Shown here: piece after piece, positions 23,549 to 35,337 of the stretch | How positions within the stretch are numbered: the stretch's first letter is position 1 | Layout: each line of letters opens with the position of its first letter | NCBI GenBank assembly: GCA_021234535.1 | Contig: CM037843.1 | Coordinates: 6,218,820-6,282,819, forward strand | Source of the DNA: Stichopus chloronotus | Taxonomy: Eukaryota; Echinodermata; Holothuroidea; Aspidochirotida; Stichopodidae | DNA: 64,000 bases | Direction of reading: 5' to 3' | Program-made: the position numbers and the translations under genes | The notes under the pieces: model-generated | Database searches by the model: none | Told to the model about the DNA's origin: nothing | What the model saw: only the letters and a program-made list of their open reading frames with translations

Positions 23549-24829
23549 GTATGTATTGTCCTTACAGAATTTTCCTACCCACGCATTTCTCATGTTTATT
23601 TCTTGCAGTAAATAACGTTTATTAGTCACGCTACGACTCTCTGATCAACTTTACAAAGATTTACCTTTAAGTAATCCCCCTGCGGACATAATGAATCATC
23701 CCAAGTAAACAGCTTACTATGACGTCATCACTGATAGAGTTTCAACTGACACCAGCAAACGTTATTATCGAAGTTCGTTTACCTTTTTTTATCACTACTT
23801 TGGCCTTGGGTAAGAACATTAGTCAGAGGATTGGAAGATAGTCCGAAATATATCTTAAGGCATATATGATGGTGAAGATGATTATGAAATGATTGTAAAC
23901 AACACTCACAGCAGCATGGGATTGGGTAGAATCATTTAAAACAAAACTGCGGAGAATAACCTCAAGTTTCACTTTTGGGGCTACACAGAGTCCGTCTGGG
24001 CTTTCTGACGTCAGTGTTTACGTCAGGGACAGTTTCTCCAGTAGGTGTTTTCCTTTTTGCAGAGTATCTGGAGTCTGCAGTCGTCAAAATTTTGTCATTC
24101 CGTGCTTACGCTAGCATTTCTTTTTTTTTTTTGTCGATCTAATTTTTTAAATAAACAAAATATGTGTTTGTAACTCGATTTCCAAATTTCACAAGAATGC
24201 TGAGAATTTCTCCTTCCAAAGGGTGACAGATTGTTGTGACAAACAATTTTTTTTTCATAGAGAGTTTAACCAGTTTCCTCCCAAGTCGTGGGGTATCCTT
24301 TAGTCTCCTCATGTCGATATTAAAAATGTCTCAAGGTTTCGAACTTTTCCTAGACACTTCCATATTCGTAAAGATCAATCGTACATTCCAAGTTGGTGAC
24401 ATCAAGTAAGTATGGATATATTCTTGGATAGATTCTCATATCCAAATACGGACACACATCCGATAATTTCAAAACCGATGACCCAAAGAGGAATACGTAA
24501 ACAAACTTATGCGTCATGATATGTATTTTTGTATACGTTTCTTTCAGTGCAATTGTTTTCAACACCCATTACTAAAAAGAAAAAAAGAAAAACAATCTAT
24601 TGTATTTTTCTACGCAATGCCATTCCAGTCAACCTACCTATACCCCCTAACATGTTTTGACAACATACGGGATCAAACTAAAGCAATAAATTATTTTTTC
24701 TTGATATTAATATTGTAACTCAAATACCATTGGTGAGTGATTCGGTTTAATCCGGATACTACATCTGCCGTACAGTGTACGAGTATATCATGAAATTAAT
24801 AGGAGACTTTACCGTGATGATAAAATAAA

Positions 24830-26280
24830 GGTACGAATTTGCCCAAATTGATCGGCATTGCTTATAGCACGCGAAAAAAACATGGATTCCTAAATTCGGA
24901 CTCTGTCTTTTTTCTAATAATTTAGCTTTAAAAGAGCTGCTTTCTCTCAACATTTGTAAAGCTCCTGGTTCGGATGCAATCTGTCCAATTTTGTCGAGGT
25001 CACTTGCTCATCATTTCTGTATCCCACTGTCGTCGGGTTGAGGGTTACGTTCCTGACGACTACTGGGGGGGGGGGGGGTGCTAACATCGCCTTAATTTTT
25101 CAGAAGGGAGATAAGTCACAGCCGTATAATTAGACGCCTGTCAGTAGTGTTGTTTGTAAGGTCATCATGGAATATATTGTTAAAAAGTCAATGGTTAGTA
25201 TCTTCAATAGTCATTCATTAATCAGGATGTCTCAACATCGTCAGAAAAGATCCTACCTCACTTTTATCTTGGAGTTCACAGAAGATGTTACTAGTTCATT
25301 GGATAAGCAGAAGTATGTCGATTGATTTCCAAGATTTCCAGAAATCTTTTGATGCTGTTCTTCACCAGCGTTTTTTGCTTAAATTAAGAGTATGGGTATC
25401 TGCGGGAAGTTACTGACCTGGGATTCAGAATTAGCTATGTGATAGGAAACAAAGGATGTTTTTTTTAAGTGGCTGTTCTTCTTCTTAGCAGGAGGTTATT
25501 ATTGGGTTTCCCGGGGTCTGTGTTGGCCTGGGCCGCTTCTGCTTGTCGCTTTTATTAATGATATTGATGCTGATATTGTGGGTAGAGACAAGAAGTTCGC
25601 TCATGAAACTAACTTGACTATATTCTGAGGTCTCCTCTGGATGTGATTCAAAGAGTTTTCAAATGGATTTAGACAAGGTTTTCGCTTGGTCTCCGGAATG
25701 GCAAATGCTTTTCAATGTTGATAAATGCAAAGTAATGCATATTGGTAATAATAATCCTAGGTATACTTACACTTTGAATGGACAGTCAATGCAAGAGGTG
25801 TCCACATAGATTCTTCGTTACAACCATCTAAGCAGTGTGTTGAAGCACCTAAAAGAGGGAGTAGTAGGATTTTAGGTATGATTAAAAGAAATTTAAGTTT
25901 CCTTAAGCAAAACATTGTTGTTAGGCTTTACAAATAGTTGGTTAGGACCTTTTTTTAGAGTATGCTGTTCAAGGTTGGAACGCGGGCCATATTTTTCTAA
26001 AGATACAGATTACTTGAGAAAGTCCAGTGTAGGGCTACTAGATTTTCAAATCAAGGTACCTTAGGGTGTCCCTTACAATAGTAGTCTCTTAAATTTCACT
26101 TCATAAGCTGAAAAGATTATGGGTAGATTTGATACAAGTTTACAGGATTGTTCATGGTTTTGATAACTTTTTATTTTCTGACTTTTTCAAGTTAGCAGCT
26201 TTACTGAGTATTGCGTCATTGACGAAAAGGTTGAGGTGCGTAGTTCAAGAACTCAGTTAACGTTTTTAAACATGTAACCC
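24830..26280 (+). mobile_element. decayed non-LTR (LINE) retrotransposon reverse-transcriptase fragment
   Basis: Read across several frames, the plus strand shows reverse-transcriptase landmarks in order: KAPGSDAI near 24957 (the KAPGPDGI box), AFLEFTEDVTSS-like and DFQKSFDAVLHQR (the D-x-x-K-A-F-D region with its conserved D), GPLLLVAFINDID near 25525, KKFAHE near 25590 at the F/Y-A-D-D catalytic box (both aspartates lost), FNVDKCKVMHIGN near 25715 and a C-terminal Q-G-W-N box near 25970. Stops and frameshifts interrupt it throughout. The layout fits the CR1/Jockey-like group. It is a dead 3' portion in the RRP15-TGFB spacer. Confidence 0.85.
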
Positions 26281-28375
26281 CCCTCCAACATTTCAAATCG
26301 ATGGAAGTCGAGATGTGCGATGGGTTGGCGGAAAACGATCTGGTCGTTTACTCTCCTCCATCCCTTTTTTTGGAAAGCTCAAAAATCAAAATAAGTGAGG
26401 GGGTACTCCAACAAAAGAAAGAATTACAATTTTAACATTCCTTGACAGCCTCCAAATTAATGGACGTGACCAAACATTTACTGGCCATGATCTAAAGGGG
26501 CGGACGCTCTTACTCATCGATTTCTGCCAGGGGAGATGTTTCCTTGTTTTCGAATTTGGTTTCCATCGCTCTATTTTAAATTGTTGAACCGCAGATGTAT
26601 CATTGTCAAAGAAAAAACTGAGTTATTTAGCAAAAGATTGTCTGAAAGAGATAATGTATAGTAAAAGGGTGAAAAGTAAAAAGTTTAGATCTTCCTAGTT
26701 TAGAAAACACTTTTTCATACTAACTTAAAAACTGTTTGAAAATCTGCTGGTTTGAAGCGTTTCCAAAATTTCTTAAAAATGTCAAAATATTTCTACAGAA
26801 ACCTCAGGTTATGCCACTTTTTAGGGTGGCAAGTCTGAAAAAGTGACAAGACAAAGGTTGTATTACTTATCACAGATGTATTAATGTTGTACATTCTTGA
26901 GACAATGTTGTATGTATTGCAATACCTAAACACGTTTACCTTTTTTCCTCAGCAAACTGAGGAAAACGGGTAGGAAAGGAGGGGGGGGGGGGGGGGTTAG
27001 GAGGGAGTCAGCGGGGATTCGGAAGGACTGTGAATCCCATTCTGATATGGTAATCATGTGTGGATTGTTGGAAAGTTAGTTAATAATAATAAAGTTCATG
27101 AAATAGTAGTCAAATCACTTTTATAAGATGTGCCATACAAAATGTTTGTCATGATAATTTAAAACAGGGGAAAGGTAGTACCCATTTCCAAAAAAATTTA
27201 GCACAATGTATCTGAATTTACACAAACAGTAGACTTGAAGTAAACAGATGTGATGACAAGGACAATCCAGCATTTTATTTCATGTTCCCGGTATTTTCTG
27301 GACTTCAGACCAAGAATTGACCTTATACGGACATGTGAAGGCTTACTTAATCATGCCTATGCAACATTGGGGTGTTGAGTGCACAACTCTTTGAGAAAAA
27401 TCTCAAAGAAGAAGCAATATGGTATGTGTAGAAGTGGAACAAAGGCATCAACATCCACTGCCAAGTTCACATCGTGACTAAAGATGCAAACTGCACCTTT
27501 CAATATCTCAACCACACAAATGAAATAAAAAGAATTTTGCTAAAAATTTTCTGAAACTTCCACTTTTGAAAAATGACGAAGAGTGAAGGGAACACTCGAC
27601 CTGCAAAATTGGTGTGAAATTCATCTGTGTTGAGCAGACAGAGATATTAAATAAGATAAATCCAAATTGTATGGGTTTTTCATGAAAAGCACAAAAAAAA
27701 ATAATCTAGATTAAAGATTGACCTGTTCCATTAAACACAATACTCTTCCATCGCAGGCACACACATTTCTTCAGGTCACGTTAAATGTGTAGACAAAGAC
27801 AAAATGAAAGTTGGTAGAGCGAGGAGTACTTTATAGGTGTAATTCCTTAAAGATAAATGGTGCAGACAATTTAAAGAGTCTGCAGGCTAGGGTTCTTTTC
27901 TTTCAAGTTTTCGAAAACTTGACATGATCAGGTAAAACTTGAAACACATTCTCGACACTCAGTACAATAGCCACATGGTCCATGAAGAATGAAATGCCAC
28001 CTGCACACACACCACAGCAATTGTCATTCCACCACTCACAGGAAATTTGTTTTCTCTCTAAAATGTTCTACCAATAATCGACTGCAAAAAACTGTGATTT
28101 CACTTCTTGTTCACATGAGGTGAGCAATTTCAAACACATATCTTTATATATCCCACAAGTTGTTCTGCAGGTTTTCTCCACAGTATATCCTAAGTTTTCT
28201 ACTTGAAACCTGCCGGGGTTCCCTGTCCCTTTTCTGACAGGAACAGACAACAATACAGTTATATACCCATCACGACCATCATTTCATCAGAGACGGGTAC
28301 AAGGTTGCAGGCAGATGGCCTGGGGATTGCTGCTTTTTAGGATGCAGTCAGTTTAAGAGTCAGTGTTCACTGTCC
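26281..28375. other. 3' flank of RRP15
   Basis: Probable RRP15 3' UTR on the minus strand, a candidate polyadenylation signal at 27274-27279 and a long G run near 26980-26996. No coding exon seen. Confidence 0.6.
27274..27279 (-). promoter_or_regulatory. candidate polyadenylation signal for RRP15
   Basis: AATAAA on the minus strand (TTTATT on plus), about 1.1 kb after the RRP15 stop. It is one canonical hexamer in the AT-rich 3' flank; nearer non-canonical signals cannot be excluded. Confidence 0.3.
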
Positions 28376-28537
28376 TCATTCTGAGTTATCATCATCACTC
28401 TCAGATGAAGACTCCTCCTGGACAGCACTTTCTTCTTCATCCTCTTTTGTCCCTTTGTCCCAGTCCTTCATTGTTGCACCCATCATGAAGTCTTCCTTCA
28501 GGACACTCCATGCAGGCTTTTCTTCTTCGACACTGAC
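28376..28537 (-). CDS. RRP15: RRP15 exon 5: C-terminal DFMMGA-MKDWD motif and acidic tail
   Basis: 162 bp including the TGA at 28376-28378. Entered in phase 0 after acceptor gtattcgtag. It encodes [19 protein letters not shown] followed by [10 protein letters not shown] and an acidic serine-rich tail ending DDDNSE. Human RRP15 has the near-identical GWTILRDDFMMGASMKDWD. It lies 2.5 kb from exon 4, across the hAT-like element, and is not visible as a long ORF in isolation. Confidence 0.95.
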   Translation of the reverse strand, partial: VSVEEEKPAWSVLKEDFMMGATMKDWDKGTKEDEEESAVQEESSSESDDDNSE

Positions 28538-31500
28538 CTACGAATACAGATGAGAGTGATGTTAATTCGATCAATTGAAATTCACTTTCATGCAAGCGCT
28601 TCCAGAAGACTCACCGTGTAGTGTTTACAACCATAGAAAAGAAAGTAGTCCCATGTACCCCTTCCACAAGACAGCATATTCCTCAGCTTTGAGCCCGGTC
28701 AAATTCCTAAGGGGGTGGGGCCAAAGGAGACACACAGGCGGTTCCACTAGCACTTGTGACATAACATAGGGTTTGTTTGTATATTGTCACTGGTGTTCTG
28801 AGGTTAGCTGCGGTGAGGGGGGATGAGCCTCTAACTGTTCAAACTATGAGGCACCCTCACATGCAATTTAAAGATAAAATTTCAACCTTACATATCCATG
28901 GATTTATGTTTAGGATTTCTTTATCAATTTTCGAAACTTTCAGTGTGGTGAAAACTTCTTCTAGCGAGGGAGGGGGGTAAGCACTCCCATCCCACCCTTC
29001 CCCCTTGACTAGAGCTCTAAGTCTCCTTCAGGATTATGTGTTTGTGTAGAGGGAGTTGACATACATACACTTCAACTTTTCCATTTTTCAGTCATTTTTT
29101 TTTTGTTCACTTGTGCATATTACACTGGGGTAGACAAAAAATCAGATTCACCTGATGACTTGCAGGCATATTTCACGGTCAAAGGATACATTATGAGTTG
29201 AAAGTTGGGGATTTTTTGTAAGTACTTCTTTCTAAGGATGATATTTCTAGTGCTGGTCAGAAGCCAGAAGTTTCAGACCTTGTGTCTAACTAAACTGACC
29301 ACCACCTATGCTAACTAATTAACCAATTAACGACCTATCCTCAGAGGCAGCAGCAGTAGCGGGCATACACCCAATCATTAATAAAGTAACTGTATCTAAC
29401 ATAATCACATTTGCAAATGTTGACATTCCTATACTACAACTACAGGAATTTCAGTGATTTCTTCTCATGGGGGCAAAATCTAGTATTAAGATAATAATCA
29501 GTGGCTCAAAGCTGGGTGACCATTGATCTTAAAAGGTCACTGGTCTGCAAATTGGCAGGGCACTGATCATCAAATGGATACTCTATCAACTCTTTGCAAG
29601 TATGAGTCTGCATCAATATCAGAGCCCACCACCAAAACTTGAGGATAAACAAAAGCCTCTAAAAGCATCGTGAACATTTGAAACGATGCAGTTTGCTTCT
29701 GTGGTAGCACAGATCAGCTCCATGCACAGAGCAATCTATTCTACTGTAGGGATGCACCAGATATCCTGTCCGGTCTGACTATCCTGCTGGATATTGAAAT
29801 AAAATCCGGTTCTGGCCAGACTTTGGCCAGATATTTTTAGTCAATGTCCTGAAGGATTTTTTCTTGCAATTTTCAGATGTTGGTATGAAATGTCAGAGCA
29901 TAGATCTCTCAAAGAATTAAAAGACAGAATATGAACTGTAAGGAACAAGACAGTGTAGAACACAATTTAACATTCTGACCATCAAAAAGACTTGTTATAG
30001 TAATGAAGTGAATGAATTTTAGAATACATCATAGAACTAAGAGCTTTTCTCTTCCATATGTGTGTACACTTCCTCTTTAGGCTTTGTTACTGCATCATTT
30101 TTAAGTGGAGTATCACAAATTAATGCAGCATGATGAGCGACATTCTTGTTATTTCACTTGATGCATAGGCTACTTAAATAAATGTGATCTATCCCTGGGG
30201 GTATTAACATAAAGCTAGCTAAACAAAGTAAAACTGTTCCTCATGACAAACATTTCTCTTGTTGGGTAATTTATATTCAGAGATAACAAGCATGATTTAG
30301 CCTGGGCTTGGATGAAGTCAAGTCTAAGTCCACTATTTGAAGGGACTCGCACCTGGCCTAGACTTGGACCGCAGCTACAGGGAGGGGAGCACTGGGTGGT
30401 GAGGGGCTAGAACAAGCAGGAAAGGGTTACAACTTCAGATGAGTTGAGGAGAGAGAGCTCAAAAGTCTCAAATTGGAGGAAATAGTGGGCAGTGATTTAA
30501 GAGACAGGTGCAGTAAACAGGCCCCACAGAGTAGATATGCGTGCCCTGAGCTTGGATCAAGGAATTCAACAAAACCATATTAAATTTAGTACACAACTTT
30601 CATTTCTAGCTTTTGAAAGATTTCTGTAAAGGGCATATACATGGGAAATCACTTCAATTAGGAATGACAATTCTGAGCTGACCTATTTTGTTATGTCATC
30701 TAAAGGATGTCTGCAAATGTTCAGCAACTTTTCCAAAACATTTTACAAATTGGGGATATTATGACTGTCAGCACACAACAGCACTGGCCAGTTGAATGTG
30801 TTTAGGTTATTGGTGAAATTATTACATAGTTGTATATCAATAGAAGCAGTGATTTTTCAAGTACCTAGTACATTTGTCCTGCACATTATAAAAATGTTGC
30901 ATTTGGGAAGATAGCAATCCTGTCCAACTCTAATTTTCAAAAGGACTGTGAACATCCAGCCGGATCTCAAAATTCAAAATCTTGTGCATCCCTAATTATT
31001 CTATCCATTATCTCAATGACCTGAATCACCATGACGATCTTGAAAAACAAAGATAATCTTACATCCACCGTCTGTTGACTTCTTACCTTTTTCCCTTTTG
31101 CGTTGGAGTTCTCTTTTGAGGTCTTCAGCATGTCTAAGAAGTCTCCTTTGGTCAGCGACGCCTCCGTCTTGATCCTTTTGTTCTCTGTTGTCGCTTCTTT
31201 CAGCTTCTCCTCTCTCAGTTTCTGCTGCTTACCCACTGCATTGAAGAACTGTACAACGCCTCTATATCAGATAGCAGAGAAACATAAGAATTGCTTAACG
31301 GAAACAAAGTTGGCTAAATGAAAAAGAAAAAATTCAAAAAAGGAAGTTTGAAGAAATTGCTGGGCCACAGAAGTTGTATCTTTACGAATATCTCACTTAA
31401 ATCTGTTCTATTATCATGACAAAATCAATTTTGAGGTATACTCTGATGACATATTAGTATGATGCATTGTCTAAATATATTAACTACACACGAGCAAGAC

Positions 31501-34500
31501 ATTTGCAGTTATGTAATTCTAGCAATGAGAATACATCGGATACACTCCACAACATATGTGAAGGACAACATCAAGGGAACATTCTGAAATTGTAATTACT
31601 CCTTGGTGACTAAGGTCCGCTTTGAAAATATTCTGTGACGTTCAATGGATTCTGAACATTTCAACGACTGTCCGACCTTGACAGTTATTGCACACAGACA
31701 CCAGAACTCCCTCTGGAAGGAGACGTTGAGTGGTAGGACATACAGTATCAGATGAAATGCTGTGAGGTACTAACCCGGCATTCAGCATTACCAAACAGGT
31801 ATTACCAGTAACTCACTTGTAAACTATTAAGCCAAAGTCTAAGTGAGTTATCTAATGCTATTAAATGGCTTGCCTCTGTCAAAGTAATGGTAGCTGACTT
31901 TTGGGTTCAGTATTATCCATAGAATTGTTCAATATAGTGAGGAAAAACTTTAAATGGTTAGACAATGACTGTAAGGTAAGAGGAATGAAATGGAAGAATG
32001 AAAAAAAAAAACCAGATGCAATGAAAACTCAAAGTTTATTGTATTGTCTAGTGATGGCTGGATTACCTTACTGCTATTCTTTGTAACTTTTTTTCAACAT
32101 CCTTCTTCAAAGGTTGTGGTTTTTCTCTTCCAATGTTGTCTCTTTGCTTCTTCAGCTCCTCCTGAAACACATTGACAATTTCAATTACTGGCAACTAATT
32201 ATACACATAAATCACTTCAAGGATTTTATCAATAAATTAAGGTATGTAACAGTGTCATGAGATTTCTCTTTCACCTTTGCACTGTTTCATAAAATACAGA
32301 ACAATATAATTTTTTTCTCTTTCAACATGACATTATGACCACTTTAAAGTGTTCAACAGACTCTCTTTCATGCTTGATGACACATATTTGGCCTTTTGAC
32401 ATGACCTTAATACCCCTTGCAAGCCACCTCAAAAAAGTCTAGCATTGGACTGACACACCCAAACAACATAACGAGAATGATGTTTAACTGACCATGTGGA
32501 TCATCACAGCATGAGGTGATAAAACTGACCTAGGGCGAAGAGGGTTCGCAACAAATTGAACCTCACCGAAACAATAAAAAGGTGCTGTTGGGCCAAATGG
32601 CTGTTAAGCGTAGGAATTTCCACATGAATGAATTTCATTCTGTGAAATTCAAGTGAACCCACAGTGCAAGAAATGCCATCCAGAAATAAAATGTGCCATG
32701 ACCACAGATGCATATACCAATACAAAACTAAAAAAGTATAGGCTACAAAATTTTGTTTCAAGACATGACATCATTTGATAAGGTTCATCTGTATTCTGAA
32801 GGTTTCAGTGCTTTTCATTTAAGTTTGTGGTATCAGGAAGACGTTTTCACAACAGGGGCACTATGATACACACGATAAAATTGAGTCGGAAAAAATTTCA
32901 AATTTTTATCGCTTATTGCGGCCATATTTTCATTGTGACCGATTGTTGTCTTTCGTAAAATCACATGATCAACAGGCCAATGAAAAAAATTGCGGAGCAA
33001 TAAAAAAAAGTCACATGTAGTGTGAAAGCAAAAATATAGATGAGCAACATCTTTATCGAACCATATCGCAACACGCTTAGTGTGAAATGGCCTAAGTGCA
33101 GCATAAACGGCCCAATAATGAAAACCTGCTTTAATGACCAATGATTGGAACTCATGTGGCACTGTGCCCTTCCTGAGGCTACTAAAATGAACTTGTAGCT
33201 GATCTTTTTTTCAGGGCTCTTTTCTCATCATGATGCTCTCACCAATTTGTGCTTGGTCTCCAGTTCCTCCTTCTCTGCATCTTTGGCTTTACTGTACGCC
33301 TTTGACTTTGACAGGACAAGTGGCGTTGTCGTAGCTGCAGGGCGACCAAGAATTTTGGACATGACGTCTGCCCAACCGGCACCAGGAACGGGTTTCTGGT
33401 TATCCTCTCCATCACTGGAAACTCTCTCTTCTTCGTGAGTTTCTTCATCATCTTCAGCACTGTCACCTCTCTGGCTTACTTCTTTAGATTTGTGATGCTT
33501 TGCAAGTGATTTTTTGCTCCTTTTCAATTTCTTTGCAGGGGATATGGCTGTTGAATGTAAGATTCAAAATGGGACCAAATTGTTTTGAGTTAAAACTGTA
33601 TGTTTTGCTAAAACTCTGAAAGAACACTAACGCTTTGATTCTTTTAGGTGTAAAGGTCTTGTGTGTATGGGCTAGGGGATTGGGGATGTATTGTGTAAAT
33701 ATATCTTAGAACACCCTTAAGCCGAATTCCCTCTCAAAGCATAGAGGGTTAGTGACAGGAATTTTAACAGACTGTTACTCTACCCGAATGGGTTTGAATC
33801 CTCTTCTAACCTCTTTCTTTTCATAGCGACCCCGATTTTCCATGTTTCAAAGTGGAAAATTCTGTTTTCCATTTCTCAAATTCCATGTTTTTCCATTTTC
33901 AGCTTTCCCATTTCTGTGAATTTCTGTTTCAAACATAAATGGCAATTGCAAGTTACTCGTATGTGAGTTGCTCCGCGTGTAAACAAAAGCGCATAGAGAT
34001 ATAGAATCCATATACACAGTGTAACATTAGGATGAAAAATACATCAGTGTAACGAAGGTTTGCTCAAAAGAAATCATTCCACACTGCTTCAAAACTTAAA
34101 TGCTTCCAAAAATGCTGCATATTTCATGTAAACCAAACTTAAATACATGCAATTTTAAAGTTTAAATGTACAGAAAGGTCTCACTTGAAAAAATATGAGA
34201 TCGCCCAAAGCCTTCTGAAAAGTTAGAGTAATTATATCCCAACGTAGTTAGATGTATAGGGAATAGCCTAACCACCTCAGAGATACTGTAAAGCATATAT
34301 TTCATCACCCGTGAAAAAATGGCTGACTATTTGTAAGTTAAAGAATTCATCTTATTTAGTAAACAGTCAAATGCATTCTACTGTTTTTCAGTCCAAGAGG
34401 CATAAAATATTGAGATTCAAGATTGAATTTGTAGAAGAAAGATGGCTTCATTGAGGCAACAGTAGCATTAACATAAGTTATTTAACCTCTTTGAGTTATC

Positions 34501-35337
34501 AAGGGCTAGGAATAATTCTAGTCTGTGCTAGCCATCATGGGAAAGCTCGGTTGATTCAATCAGGTATTTTAGCCAGTTGCAGCTGGTATGCTGGCGTCGA
34601 CTATCATATTATGCTTACAAAGTGTTACGATAGTTTCTTTGATACATCAAATGTAAATTTTAGAGGGATAAGAAGGCCAAAAAAAAAAGACGATCTCCGA
34701 AAGAGATACAAAAAAACTTCAAAACATAGACACACAGACCCTAGTCACTATTTTAGTTGTCTGAACTCTGATACCCTTGTTGACGTCACTTTGTGGTCAT
34801 GGATTCTAAATTTGTACCATTTACCAAGAATGGTTTATCTGCACACTCTTGAACTAACAAAATAATCCCTGGTCCAATTTGCTAACATTTCAATCTGGGT
34901 GTTGTGCACTGCCCCCACATACTGTAGTGGTACAATGGAGACACATACAGTAACAATAACATTGACTTTAGTACATGTTTTAATATATTATGATCGCGAT
35001 GTTCGTTAAGTGATCGATTCATGATTTCCCCATTATTGCAAGGTATATAGGTTATCCCCACTCTTCATACACTACAGGCCAGTAACAATTTTGCGAAAGT
35101 TTCAAATTCAATGAATCTGTTTATTTCGCCTAGCCTATACCTCCACACTACAGTACTGGCGTTATTGTTTTTCGTGTTAAAAACGTACAATAATTCAGTA
35201 CCTGATGCTAGGTCCGATTCATCGTCCCCATCACTACCAGAAGAATAATTAATTGAAACAAACGGCTTTTTGTACTTATGTTTTCTCCCCTGTCCAGCAT
35301 CGTCTTTGCTAAGAAAAGATACTACCTGGTCACTCAT
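28376..35337 (-). CDS. RRP15: RRP15-like ribosomal RNA processing protein, whole gene span (5 exons)
   Basis: Spliced minus-strand gene, exons 35202-35337, 33243-33547, 32067-32161, 31087-31261 and 28376-28537. Phases match at all four junctions (1, 0, 2, 0) and give 290 residues; the human protein is about 282. RRP15 is a nucleolar factor for pre-60S maturation (processing of 27S/32S pre-rRNA). Family hallmarks are seen in order: an acidic N-terminus, [10 protein letters not shown], a basic coiled K/E-rich stretch, [22 protein letters not shown] and a C-terminal [18 protein letters not shown] motif followed by an acidic tail. The gene lies about 15.4 kb upstream of the TGF-beta gene on the same strand. 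Confidence 0.95.
28538..31086 (-). other. RRP15 intron 4
   Basis: Half of it is the hAT-like insertion at 29744-30996. Short open frames at 28575-28980 on plus are not supported. Confidence 0.85.
29744..30996. mobile_element. non-autonomous hAT-like element in RRP15 intron 4
   Basis: Left end CTGTAGGGATGCACCAGAT at 29744 and right end GTGCATCCCTAA at about 30984-30995 form short terminal inverted repeats sharing TAGGGATGCAC. Both ends are flanked by TATTCTA (29737-29743 and 30997-31003), 7 of the 8 bases expected for a hAT target-site duplication. The GGGATGCAC terminus is typical of hAT-type elements. About 1.25 kb; no transposase frame is visible inside. Confidence 0.65.
31087..31261 (-). 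CDS. RRP15: RRP15 exon 4: GVVQFFNAV and helical core
   Basis: 175 bp. It is entered in phase 2 after acceptor ctgatatag (one base completes an arginine codon) and left in phase 0 at AAAAAG|GTAAGA. It encodes [13 protein letters not shown], a K/E-rich helix, and [11 protein letters not shown], equivalent to the human KKDFISVLR segment. The reading frame stays open into the intron downstream until the end of a hAT-like insertion, so this exon can be mistaken for a longer open frame. Confidence 0.94.
32067..32161 (-). CDS. RRP15: RRP15 exon 3: conserved central helix
   Basis: 95 bp, phase 0 to phase 2. Acceptor tgtttcag|GAGGAG, donor GCAGTAAG|GTAATC. It encodes [18 protein letters not shown] then [11 protein letters not shown], matching the RRP15 segment LQRIATRGVVQLFNAV of which the rest is on exon 4. 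Too short to appear as an open frame on its own; assigned by homology and exact phase fit. Confidence 0.93.
33243..33547 (-). CDS. RRP15: RRP15 exon 2: basic/acidic linker and GWADVM core motif
   Basis: 305 bp, entered in phase 1 after acceptor attcaacag and left in phase 0 at AAATTG|GTGAGA. It encodes about residues 46-147: a lysine-rich block ([20 protein letters not shown]), a strongly acidic block ([10 protein letters not shown]) and then [14 protein letters not shown], the RRP15 signature (GWADAMAKVL in human), followed by a K/E-rich helix. Confidence 0.93.
35202..35337 (-). CDS. RRP15: RRP15 exon 1: acidic N-terminus
   Basis: Starts at ATG 35335-35337 with [13 protein letters not shown] and ends in phase 1 at donor GCATCAG|GTACTG. 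It contains a basic patch (GRKHKYKKP) followed by a serine/aspartate-rich segment ([10 protein letters not shown]), typical of nucleolar proteins and a likely casein-kinase-2 target by composition. The codon split over the junction becomes alanine with exon 2. No other in-frame upstream start was needed. Confidence 0.85.

Larger units (their letters stand above)
12967..24829. other. spacer between TGF-beta and the LINE fragment
   Basis: Should contain the TGF-beta promoter and any 5' untranslated exon, which I cannot place. Otherwise holds a poly-C run near 16456, GCGCTCCGCTT repeats, hairpins (20553, 22895), two dispersed repeat copies and TCATCA-type microsatellite near 14750. No recognised coding exon; see the candidate at 23466. 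Confidence 0.6.
31262..35201 (-). other. RRP15 introns 1-3 (with exons 2 and 3 inside)
   Basis: The intronic parts (31262-32066, 32162-33242, 33548-35201) are AT-rich with no other gene. Open frames at 32504-32761, 32833-33162 and 34491-34865 match nothing known to me. A C/T-rich stretch of TTTTCCAT words lies near 33830-33910. Confidence 0.75.

Noticed and set aside
33784..33800. GGTTTGAATCC resembling a tRNA B box
   Set aside because: No A box, cloverleaf or acceptor stem can be drawn around it. I found no convincing tRNA in the window.
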